DNA from: Trochalopteron elliotii
Taxonomy: Eukaryota; Chordata; Aves; Passeriformes; Leiothrichidae
NCBI GenBank assembly: GCA_024734555.1
Contig: JANPWX010000248.1
Coordinates: 227,421 to 291,420, forward strand
Length of the DNA: 64,000 nt
Reading direction: 5' to 3'
Made by a program: the position numbers and the translations under genes. Of this stretch, positions 1 to 10,586 are shown piece after piece (the stretch's first letter is position 1; each line of letters opens with the position of its first letter). Below the pieces are notes generated by a model that was given only the letters and a program-made list of their open reading frames with translations, searched no databases and was not told where the DNA came from.

Positions 1-3000
1 ATCTATGAACCACCTCCCTGTTCCTAACAGCTTCTGCCTGTATATTCATCTAATTCCTTACAAATTGCTGGGATGATGCTGGGGGGTGTGATGGGCTCAG
101 AAAAATGAAATGTTTGGAGGTGTCATTTTATCAAAGACCCTGAACTGTGACAGGTGTGTAAAGAGAAGGGAAAATTTTGGGGTTTTTGCCCCCCACCAAA
201 ATGGTTCAGGTTGAGCTTTGACAAAGACTCAGATCATGCTTGAGCACAAGGTGATGCTTCAGCTCCACCAGGTCTGTTTGTTTTCCCACCAAGCAAATCT
301 GAGGGGCTTTCTAGAGAATGAAGGGCAGGAGCAAGCAGGAATTGAAGGAATCAGTCCCCAGGCACTGGATCAGTCCCCAGGGAAGCTCAGTACCCAGTCT
401 GAGCTCCAAGGGAAGCAGCAGGACGTGGGTCAGATTGCAGGGCTGTGTTAGTGAGCACAGTGGTGGCACTGCTGGGTTCCATTTCAATGGATTTGAACAA
501 AATGGGAATATTTAAGGAAGTCTCAATACCTGTGTTTGGGGGAGACTGGGTGATTCAAATCTGTTTGGCTTGAGCAAAACTTTCTATTGCCACTTCCCTT
601 CTCTGATGTGCTTAGAATCCATTTCTTGTAGAGCAAAGACTGTGTGGAAACAGAAGTCAGCCCAAATGTTGTCTGCAGGGTTTGACCTAGATTTTCCAAG
701 GGATTTGGCTATGCACAAGCATTCACAAAATCTAAATTCCACCACCTGTCCCCTTGTGCTGGTAAACTAAAAACCACTGATGCAAATGGACAGAGACCTG
801 TTTTTTCCCCACACAATTCCTGATCAGTCTGCGGCAGTGCAAGGAGCACACTTGCAAATAGAACATGCAGCCAAACACGTGGTTTTTCACAGCTAAACTC
901 CCTTGAAAAATATTAATCCTGCACACTAATTAGTCAGAGATCAGAATGTGATCCCAGGAAATATGCTCACTCAGCCAAAAATAGGAAGATGGTTGCAGAT
1001 ATCCATATGCATACATTCCTGTTCTGCATGTGCAGTCAGCTCTAAATGCACACATTTCAGAACAGCCTCGACATGGGAACTTTTTAATTAGGCTGGTGGC
1101 CTTACAGAACATTTCCTGTTGGGATAAAGTGCTAAGTAGGGAAAAAAAAAGGATCTGGAGAACAAAATGCACTTTTGCAGAAAGGCTCGGGAGGCTGCAG
1201 GCAGCAGATCAGCAGTGCAAAGATCCCCAGCATCCAAAGGTTCCCCGAGCTGACAGGGACGTGTATCTGAGTGGGAGGGATGTCACTCTCAGGCACTGTC
1301 ACAGCTCTGAACCACGGGCTGGACAGGCTGTGGCTTTGTTCCAGCTGAGAGATCCAGGCTGCAGTTCCTCGGGAGGGGCCCTGCCTGGAGAACACAAAGT
1401 GTCAGCAGGAGCTGGGGAGGTGAGGGATGGGCCCTGACAGGGAACAGGGAGCACATTTCCATGGCAGGAGCTCCTTCAAATGGCTCCAATTCCCAGCGTT
1501 TAGAGACTTTTGGCAGCAGCTCTGTCACAGCTCCTGTGTCAGCCCAGGCTCTCCTACTGAAGGGAGCGCTCTGTGGGGATGGACCTTGTACCCCACACTG
1601 TTCTCAACCTGCCTGGCTGACTTCAGCCTGTTCTGGAGCTTTCCAAACCTTCCAGGAGCCATTCTTTCACCCTCAGAGGAGTTTTGCCTCCAGTGGTCAA
1701 GTCGGCTTTAATTACTCCAGAATAACAATGAGAGCAGCAAACCCCTGTGTTGTGTTGGGAGCTTTCCTCAGCCCCAGCTGGGACTGGGAGACCTCTGAGC
1801 CCCTTGGCTGTCCTTGGTGGTCACCAGGGCTTGTAGGAGGCAGCTGTAGCTGAGTTTGCCCATGCAGGGAGCAGGTTTTGCCCCTTTGCTTTTGGGTGTT
1901 GTGCTCAGAGGAGCCAGCTCACCTGGTTTTCTGCCACCTTCCCCTGGCTGCTGCTGGGCATCCTCTGCTCGGGCTTAAAGCATCCATTAGGGACATAATT
2001 AACATTCTCATAGTTATGAAAGAGTAGGAATAGGGAAAATTAATTCCTTTAGAAGCACAAATTGGGGCTGTGAGTGCTTCTCCTGACCTGAGGGGTCTCA
2101 GACATGAGTCTGGTGTTCTTATTATGTCACACCTTATACAAATAAGGGATAAAATAGCAGCTCCGTGAGCAAGGAGACGTTCAGGAGACAGAGGAGTAGA
2201 AACACGAGTTAGAACTTCTGACAGCAGAGTGCTGCAGTAGGAGGTTATTTTAGAACTTGCTGCCTCAAGGGAGTTTGCACTTTCTTGCCTTGCAGTCAGC
2301 CAAAGATGTTGATGCCAATTTAGTAGGAATTAAATGTATTCTCTCAACTTCAGGCATTTTTCATAAGTTGCCCTAAGTAAGATCCCCTTTTCCCCCCCCT
2401 TTTCCACTTTCTCTGGGTGCATGGCTCTTGATCCAGCCCAAGAAGCAGAAGGTTCAAATCAGCCTTACAAACAGAGCTGTCATTCAGCTCTCTCCTTGGC
2501 AAAAGCTGTATTAATATCTACTGAAGTGTCTCAGCCAGTGATCAGAATCTTGCCTGCATTGCCATGGCAATGCAAAGGAAACTGAATTCCAATATGACAA
2601 GATCTCTCCCCTCTCCCCCCAGTCATTGTCCCCAGCGTGGGACAAACAGGCAGCACTGACAACATCCAGGTGTTCCAGCACAGGAATGGGGCAGGGCAGG
2701 GATCCTCCCTCTCCTGAGAGTGCTGCAGATGCTTCCCCTCCCTCATTCTGGATGTATTTGCTTTGTTTCCCCTTACTGGGTGATCAGAATCCTCAGCTCT
2801 TGGCCGTGCTTTTAGATGTTTTTTTTCAGTTATTTTTAAAATCTTCTGCCTGCTTGCATCTTATATTTCAATTAGCAATAAGGAGCTCGTGGCTGTGGTG
2901 GTTGTAGAGAAAATGCAGCAAGGCTGGAATAGTGTCCAGCCTTGGTCTTGTGTTCCCTCTGCTCCCCCTCAGCAGTCTGTGCCCTCTGCCCTCTCATGAT

Positions 3001-5721
3001 CCCAAGGAACTCTTTCCTGTCTCCTCACCTGCCCCAGTCAACAATCACTGCTTTTCCACCATCACCTTTGAAATTAATAATTAAGAAATTCAAATGGCAA
3101 ACCACTTTAACACCATGGTTTTCCAGCTGCCCTAAACTTTTGGAACTATTTTGTTTCGGCCTTTGATTTTGGGAAGTCTTCACCTGCCCAGCTCAAACAC
3201 CTCTGCAGGTGCTGCCAACCACCTGAAAAGCTGGAGCCCAGCATTTTTAAGAAGCCTTGCAGAGGTGGCTGGTAAATACAGGCACCATTCAGTCCTTTCA
3301 CCCTCCAAAACAGAAGCCAGGATGCTGGAGTCAACACAAAGAACCAGATCAGCTCCTGCCTTAGTCTTGTGGGTGAGCTCCAGCCAAAGGGGGCTGCATT
3401 TTCTGAGCCACATTGGGCTCAATAATCCAATTTTCCACAGATGTTTAAGATGATTTTTTTTCTTTGTGCCTTAAAGCACTTGTAAAAACACATTCTGATG
3501 CCCACATCTGTTCACCAACACAAGGCAATGTCACAAGCCAACTTCTAAAGGGAAATTTGATCAGAATTGCACAAAAGTAAAGACATTTTCCATCTCTATT
3601 TGTACTTACAATCAAGGACTACAATCAAGGCATTTGTAGCAGCTTTCCTTGCAGAGTTGGTGTGTGCATGACTTTCCTATGATACTTTCAGAAATGAAAT
3701 TGATTTCTTTTATTTGGAAGAAAGTAAAACATGAAATAGAGACAAACAGAAAGATCCTGACCAGTTCTACCTTGCAGCCAAATTTGCTTTCAGAGTAAAT
3801 GCCAGAGAAGAAACAGCATGTTAAAAAATAAACAAATAAATTGAAAGTGCCCAGACCAAGTCTGAATTCTGGGGCTGTGTTTTCCCAATAATGGAGACGT
3901 GTGGTGCTTTCAACCCTGTTTCCACTGAAATCCATTAAGACTCCTGCATAACCTCTTGTCCCCTTTTATAACCCAAAAGTTGTCACTGCTTTTCAATTCC
4001 ATCACTCCTGAGAACATCTCCCTGGGAAGGGCACTAATAACAGGAGCTGCACGTGAGGGAAATCCATTGTCAGGGAGGAACTCTGGAATATGGTACAGAG
4101 GACAGGATTGCAGAAATGTCACAATTCATCCTCCTGATAATGCTTTCCCTGGGAGCTGCACAAAGAGCAGAGAAATTGAGGCATTTGTATGGCAGCAGCA
4201 CCCCAGAGCCTTGACAGGAATTCAGGAGGAGCTCTGTGTGCCAGGGGGAAAAAGTTGCTTTCCAATTATTTTATCCTCTCAGTGCAGGAACCACCCAGGG
4301 CAGAGCTGCTGCTCCTGAGTTACAACCAGTGACTCTGTCAGACTGTGCCCACCCTCAGGGCTGCCCCTCAGAGCTGCACCCCTGCCATGGGCACCTGCCT
4401 CCCAAAACAGGGCACCACACACACCCTGTCCCAGCTCCCAGGCTGGTCAGGATGGAATTCTCTCTCCCTCATGTACAGCTGGCCCAGGAGCTCCCCCAGC
4501 CCCAGCTCAGGCAGACCCTGGCACAAAACTGGCTGGGAGCACAGTGTGTCCCACCCTTGTCCCCATATCCCTCCTCTGGGGATGGCCCTGGATGGAGCCA
4601 CCAGGACACCAGAGGAACCTTTGGCCACTCACAGCAATTCTCATTTCCTTGCAACACCTGCCCAGGGCCTGCCTGTTCCTTCCTTCCCTAACAGGAGTCC
4701 AGAGGCAAAGCTTGGCTCAGCTCACCCTGCCATGAACCTGGATTAATGCCACCGTCCTGTGGCTGTGAACTGAGGCTGTGAACCTCAGCCCTCATCACCC
4801 AAGTTCATCAGCTAATTGCTCTTAGGCCTCCTCTCCACTCCTGACTGGGCTGTTTTGTTGTCTCACAACATGTTGTGAGAATCAGAAGAGTTAAATGAGT
4901 TGTCTGAGGTCCCACAGCCAGTCCAGTCTGTTCCTGTCCCCAGCTGTGTGACCTCCAGCTCCCTCCCCACCCCTCTTCTTTGATTTCACACTTTTTGCAA
5001 GCCCCACAAAATAAGCTTTTTAAATAAGTGCACTGAGATAAGAAAAGGGTTAAGATTTCCGTGTTTATCATGGAGTGAAGCCTGTAGATAACCCTGATCT
5101 GGAGTGGAACAGGGTGAGTTTCCTCTGACGGGACTGAAGAAGAAATGAGGAGTCCCTGTCCATAAACCTGACTGGGACAGCAGGTCCTGCTCACAGCAAT
5201 AAGGACCATGAGCGTGTATGAGCACAGGCAGCTCTAGAGGTGATAATTACACACTAATTAATCACTGTCCAGGAACCTGAGAGCACCCCCAACTCTCTCC
5301 TTAGCTCCTGCAAAGACTCTGGATATCCCATTAGAGAGGAGGTTGAGTTAACATCCAATACCCTGCTGTGTATTATCCACAATTAAACCACAAGTAAACC
5401 ACAAGTAAACAGATGAAGAACAAAGATGCCTTGTGTTGCCAAAAAAATAATCAGAATTATTGGCTAAATATTTACTTGTCTTAAGATGTGAGCAGCTCAT
5501 GCCAATGCAAGCCATGATGCCTCCTTGTTCTACACTCAGCAAAACCACATGGAAGCTGTTAATTGATTAAACTTTCATTGTGCTTTGCTTGGATACTTGT
5601 GGGCAAACAAAGCCCCTTCTACTCCTACAGTCCATCTGCCAGGTTCATTGAAGGGTGTTTTATCCAAGGTTTGTGAAGCTGGACCACATGATGCCCAGAT
5701 CTGGTTTCTCAGCCTCTCCCC
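1..5721. other. Single-copy DNA, no gene or repeat recognised
   Basis: No CR1, LTR or long tandem repeat is visible here. ORFs are short (at most about 150 codons), overlap in several frames and show no family signature. An AT-rich patch lies near 1970-2170 and a short C run near 2390. This is most simply intergenic or intronic DNA. Confidence 0.6.
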
Positions 5722-6085
5722 AAATCACAGAATCCCACAATGGTTTAGGTTGGGAGGGACTTTAAAGCCCATCCAGTGCCACTCCTGCCATGGGCAGGGA
5801 CACCTTCCACTGTCCCAGGCTGCTCCAACCCCGTCCAACCTGGCCTGGGACAATTCCAGGGGTCCAGGGGCAGCCACAGCTTCTCTGGGCACCCTGTGCC
5901 AGGGCCTGCCCACCCTCACATGGAAGGATTGCTCTTTATATATCCCATCCATCTCTGCCCCTGGCAGTGGGAAACCATTCCCTGTGTCCTGTCCTTCCAT
6001 CGTTGTCCCAAGTCCTTCTCCAGCTCTCCTGGAGCCCCTTTAGGCCCTGGAAGGGGGTCTCAGGTCTCCCTAGACCCTTCTCTTC
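5722..6085 (-). mobile_element. CR1: CR1 LINE fragment (3' end)
   Basis: The plus strand begins with the reverse complement of the CR1 tail (AATCACAGAATC, then a TGGTTTAGGTTGGGAGGGAC-type block). It continues through the conserved GCCATGGGCAGGGACACCTTCCACTG-type and CAGCTTCTCTGGGCACCCTG-type blocks and ends near the CCTTCTCTTCTCC block. The element therefore lies on the minus strand. It is a 5'-truncated dead copy of about 360 bp, whereas full-length CR1 is several kilobases. ORFs that cross it have no meaning. Confidence 0.93.
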
Positions 6086-6201
6086 TCCTGGCTTCTCCCA
6101 GCACCCTGGAGAGATGATCCAGATCCCTGATCACCATGAATGCTGACACTTTCCAACCTCTCCTTCCCTCATTGCAGAGCAGCCTCCTGGCCCTGCCTCT
6201 T

Positions 6202-6688
6202 GCCCACCTCCCACTTGGATCTGAACAGCAACCTGTGGCTTTTCCTCAGCCCCTGGCACACCTCAGGGCTCTCCTTTCCTCCCCTGCAGCCACTGTGAGG
6301 TGGCTGTGCCACCTGGCTTGGCTGAGGGAGTTCTTAAGTGGAAATCTGTTCTATAGAGTGGAATTCCCAGGGCTCCTGTGACTGAAGGAGACAATAGCAG
6401 CACAAGTTCTTTAAGGACTAACTGTGTGTTGCAGGCAGGCACAGACACTGCCCACCTCCCACTTGGATCTGAGCAGCAACCTGTGGCTTTTCCCCAGCCC
6501 CTGGCACACCTCAGGGCTCTCCTTTCCTCCCCTGCAGCCTCCGTGGGGTGCATGGCTTGGCTGAGGGAGTTTTTAAGTGGAAATCTGTTCTATAAAGTGG
6601 GATTCCCAGGGCTCCTGTGACCGAAGGAGACAATAGAAGCACAAGCTGATTAAAGACTAACGTGTGTTGCAGGCAGGCACAGACACTG
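6202..6688. repeat. Two-copy tandem duplication, unit about 240-248 bp
   Basis: Positions 6202-6449 and 6450-6688 are near-identical direct copies. Both open with GCCCACCTCCCACTTGGATCTG-type sequence (first 20 bases shared) and both close with GCAGGCAGGCACAGACACTG. They differ by scattered substitutions and a short deletion in copy two, near GTGGGGTGCATGG. The junction is exact, so this is a head-to-tail duplication and not two transposon insertions. The unit matches no repeat family I recognise. Confidence 0.9.
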
Positions 6689-6689
6689 G

Positions 6690-6899
6690 CAGCTCCCGTG
6701 TGCCGCCGGGGACGAGCGGATGGAGCGCCGTGAAAGCTTTATGAATGACAAACTTGCCAAATTGCTCTTTAAACAAGGCAGCAAATGGGAAGACCATCTG
6801 CATCAGATTGAAACTGCTCATAATCCTGTCACTTTGTGCCAGCATGGTGTGTTTAAGCTCTTGAGTTGGCACGTCCCCAAGAGACACAGAAATTTGTAG
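6690..6899 (+). other. CpG cluster leading into a 59-codon ORF of unknown status
   Basis: About seven CpGs fall between 6696 and 6735 in a window that is otherwise CpG-poor. An ATG at 6720 then opens a frame of 59 codons to a TAG at 6897-6899. The predicted peptide is basic and mixed in composition, beginning MERRESFMNDKL, with no signal peptide, membrane segment or recognised domain. A splice-acceptor-like TGTGTTGCAG lies just upstream at 6663-6672. It could be a small exon, a conserved non-coding element or chance, and nothing in the sequence decides between these. Confidence 0.2.
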
Positions 6900-7430
6900 G
6901 TTTTGCCACAATGTTCCCCCGATCCCAGACAGGATCTGAGCCCTCTCTGCTGTTTCTGTGCATTTCTGATGGAACAGGGAGCTTTCTCCCTTCCTTCAGC
7001 CCAGAGGGAGCCCCTGCTGTGCTTTGGGCTCTGCAGGCTGGGGAGCCACACTGAGAACCCCCAGACTCTCCTCCCACCTATGGATCCATAGCAGGGACCA
7101 TCCCATGGTCCTGCCCCACCTCATCTCTAGTACCAAACACCTCACATCTCAGCTGTTCCCCCTCAGCAAACCCCCACCCTCACCTGTAAAGATGAGAAAA
7201 TGAGACATTCAAATGAATGTGTGAAGTTATGGGACGAGCCTGATCCCATCTTTCCCGTTGCTGGACTGGAGTGCCATCCCCTACCCTTCCATCCCAGGAC
7301 TTCACACCATCCGAGGCTCCTTTCCATTCCTGGCAATCAGTGCAAACACCAAAGAGACTGGAGGGAAAGGCAAAGCACCAGCCCCCCCTGCTCATGTAGA
7401 TCTTTATCTCGTCTCTTCACACGGAGCTTT
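6900..7430. other. Unannotated single-copy DNA
   Basis: GC-moderate sequence with only short, frame-overlapping ORFs. No repeat family or RNA gene is recognised. Confidence 0.5.
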
Positions 7431-7790
7431 GAAAGACAACTAAAACAAGTTACTGATAATTAGCTGGAAAGACACACAAGCAATTGTGCTTTATCAAGTA
7501 CAAGCTCTTTGATAATAGGCCAGGCCTAGTGCCATGAATTGCTAATTGATTCTCTCTTAGCAAAATGTTTTGCTTAATTAAAGGGTGTGCTGATTTATAA
7601 ACACCTCCCTAAATATTATTCACTTTTACATCTGCTGAAAAGAGCTCAGGCTGTTCCTGCACTCCAGCATTCCCTTTCAAATTATTCCATTATACCCAGC
7701 CACGCTCTTTCAATACTGATTGTGACAGATTGAGGAATTATTAAATCATAAATACCAAGAGGAAAAGCCAGTGATACACTTAATGGGAAC
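7431..7790. promoter_or_regulatory. AT-rich block, candidate conserved non-coding element
   Basis: This block lacks long ORFs and repeats. It is dense in homeodomain-type cores (GATAATTAGC, GAATTGCTAATTGATT, GCTTAATTAAAG) and in TTTATAAA/AAATATTA motifs. That composition is common in vertebrate developmental enhancers. The call is inference from motif density only. Confidence 0.22.
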
Positions 7791-9029
7791 TGTTCTCACA
7801 GCCCCTAAATATTTCAAAGAATGACAAAACCAGAAGGAGACGGGGAGGCAAAACTGAAGCTCTTGGCCCAGCTCTGCTCTTCCTCGTGCTGGAGTCAATC
7901 ATGACCCAGAGCTCAGCCTGATGCAAAAGCAGAGGAAGGATCTGTCTCATATTTCCTGCAAGATTGCTGAGACTTAACTCAGGTCACACCTGACTCTCTG
8001 CTGCCTCTCATGGTGCTTGCATGGGGGTGTCACCAACACAATCAGTCTCTGGCCCTGCACAGTCCAGGACATGCTTTTTAACACATTTTTGTCTTCTCAG
8101 TAGGTGCTGTCAAGGTTTTTGTTACTGCAGCTGTCCCGTCCAGGTCTGTGCTGTGCTGCAGAGGAATGACATCCATGGGTGATGTTCCATTGGACCTCTC
8201 TGTCCCCAGAGTCCTGGTGGCTTTAACCTGGCAGTGGTGGCAGCAGGAGCCTGGTCAGGAGGCTGCAGCCCAGCTCAGAGTGTTTGGGATGCCTGCAAGA
8301 ACACAGCTGGAAGAGGGGGAAGTAGAGAGATGGACCCTGCAGGGATCCAGGGCCAGGCAGCTGGCTCAGAGGTGTGAGGAATTGTGTGGGGCACGGGGAA
8401 GAGGAAGGTTTGGCAGGAGAGGGCAGCTGCAGCTGGCAAGTTTGATCCAGAGGGGCTTTGGACACAGCAGGGGTTGGGGGAGCTCAGCTGTGCAGGGAGG
8501 ACCAGGCAAGGAAAGTGGCAAAGCTGAGCCACAGCAGCACCACCAGCGGGCAGAGCTGCCACTAACTAGATCAGTGTCCCAGTGCCCCAGGAGGTGCCCA
8601 GCTGAGCACACGGTGATGATGGGGACACTTTGCTTTTCCTGGAGCCCGGGAAGGGCTGATCCTGCTGCAGGGTGAGCCACAGAATGGTTTAGGTGCAGCA
8701 TCACCCTGTGCCTGCCCGGTTCTGGGGGGCTGCCTTGGCAAAGGCCACCAGCACGGACAGGACAGTGGTGCAGCTCTGCTGTAGCTCAGCCCACACAGTC
8801 CCACACAGGACAACACTTGGCCATGCCCCACAGCCCCTGAGAGGGGCTGGAACCCCTCAGGGAGCTGTGCCAGGGGTCCTGCAGCAATGCCAGAATATTC
8901 CTGCTGCCACCTCTCTCTCTCACTCCCCAGGGTCACCCTGCTCTGCTCCAGCCCCTCAGCCCCAGGGATGAGCCACCCCCTTGCACATGCTGCCCTCCCC
9001 TCCCCATTTTCACGTGCCAGCCATAACAC
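7791..9029. other. Unannotated GC-richer single-copy DNA
   Basis: Overlapping ORFs of 80-175 codons occur on both strands here, as expected by chance in GC-rich DNA with few stop codons. A CR1-tail-like scrap (CACAGAATGGTTTAGGT) at 8680-8697 is too short to call. No gene is recognised. Confidence 0.5.
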
Positions 9030-9375
9030 AGAGTTTCTATTTACTCAGGGCAAGTCGGTGATTTACTTTCCACCCTGTTTCACTTCCATTTCGAGCTGGA
9101 TTACTGCCTGCTGCATAAATCCAGCCCGGAGTACCTGAGGAGCATCTGATGAGGCGCTGCCCTCTGGAATGCAGAGGTTATCGCTGTCTGTCAGCGTTCA
9201 AATGGGAATTAATTGCCACCCAGTGTTCGTTAATCAGCCGAAACACCTCCTTCTCTTTTGTGTTTTCCCACCTCCTCCTCCTTATTGATGGGTCGCGTGG
9301 CACTTGCTTGTTACACGAGTCTTTGATTTCGGTGGTGGGAAAGAGTCAAACCCTCCCGAACATTGATGGGAAAGG
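9030..9375. promoter_or_regulatory. Candidate conserved non-coding element with CpGs and homeodomain-type sites
   Basis: The block holds GGGAATTAATTGCC and TTCGTTAATCAGCCG next to several isolated CpGs (GTCGGTG, TTATCGCTG, GGGTCGCGTGG). CpGs kept in a CpG-poor background, combined with TAAT cores, suggest selective constraint. No exon structure is apparent. Cross-species conservation could not be checked. Confidence 0.22.
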
Positions 9376-10139
9376 GATTTGGGCTGGTTCTGGTGCAAGC
9401 TGGGGGCCAGCTGGTGAAGTGGATGGAGAGACTCAGTCGTGAACCCTCCCAAGCTATTCCATGAGCTTCAACAGGGAGCAGATGAACGGGGCTTGGTGTC
9501 CCAGCTCTGGTGTGACACCAGGTGAGAGGTGACTCTTCTGCATGGGATTTCTTTTGGGCCTCTGAGTTTGATCAAAGGCATCAAATGAAGTGAGGCACAT
9601 GATCAGTGAGCACGGGTGACTGTAGAGGAGAGGAAACATCCCCTCGTGTCCTGGGAAGTTGGCCTGCTGGACTGCCTTTGGGCAGCAGCAGGATTTACAC
9701 CCAACAGCTACATCCAACTCCCATGGTGAGCCTGTCTCGATAATCAGCTCTAAACTCCTGTTTTACTCCAACCCCTTTACTCCTTGTGACCCCTGCACTC
9801 AGCACCGTGTTTGTTTGTCCTAGAGCATCTCTTTTCAATGGATCTCCACCCCTGCCCCAGAATTTCACACCCTGGAGAGGTTCCTGCTCCCCAGGTGAAG
9901 CTGCTCCAGCATGAATTCCCCCGGCTGTCAGGAGTGTGTGCCCTGTTTCCAGGGTGGCTGCTGCCTGCCTGCAGAGACATCAAGTATGCTGAGCACTGGA
10001 TAACACACTCTTCTCTGCATATATTTGCAGCTTGATAATGTGACTCTGGTTGCTTCTTAGCCTCTGATCCCTGGCTGGGGTGGATCAGGATTGTTCTGCT
10101 GCAGTCAGGGCAGTGACACGGCTGGATCTGGCCCCTCAT
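9376..10139. other. Unannotated single-copy DNA
   Basis: No repeat, RNA gene or convincing coding frame is recognised in this stretch. Confidence 0.5.
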
Positions 10140-10512
10140 TAACTGCAAGACACAGTTGCTTGTGACTGAAATACTTGGTGATTTTTGAAATAAGGAGAAT
10201 AAAAGGTTAAGCTGCCACAGAGATTCATATTAATCTGTTCCAATTACAATATGCATAACACTTTTCAAAAAGGATTTGAAGCTTCTCCCACACAGACTTA
10301 GATGTGCCCGCATGAAATATCAATGTTTTAGGGTAGGATTTGCAAAAGCACCTCGAGGAAATGAGGCACCCACTTCTTACTGACTCTCATTGACTTCCCC
10401 GATTACTTTTGAAAAATCCCATCCTTAATTATGGTTATTATGCCATAAGAAATGGTCTCCTTCATTACCACGGGCATGACCTAGGTACTGACAGTACTCA
10501 CAGCTGTCTAAC
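10140..10512. promoter_or_regulatory. AT-rich low-repeat block, weak regulatory candidate
   Basis: The stretch has no long ORF. It carries an octamer-like ATATGCATAA and several TAAT cores (TATTAATCTG, TTAATTATGG), and ends at a pentanucleotide microsatellite. The regulatory reading is inference. Confidence 0.15.
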
Positions 10513-10586
10513 AAATAAAATAAAATAAAATAAAATAAAATAAAATAAAATAAAATAAAATAAAATAAAATAAAATAATAAAAAAC
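10513..10586. repeat. Pentanucleotide microsatellite (TAAAA)n
   Basis: About 14 nearly perfect copies of AATAA/TAAAA run without interruption and break down into ATAATAAAAA at the right edge. The array is likely length-variable between individuals. Confidence 0.97.

Noticed and set aside
8680..8697. CR1 tail
   Set aside because: Only about 18 bp resemble CR1 and no neighbouring CR1 block follows.
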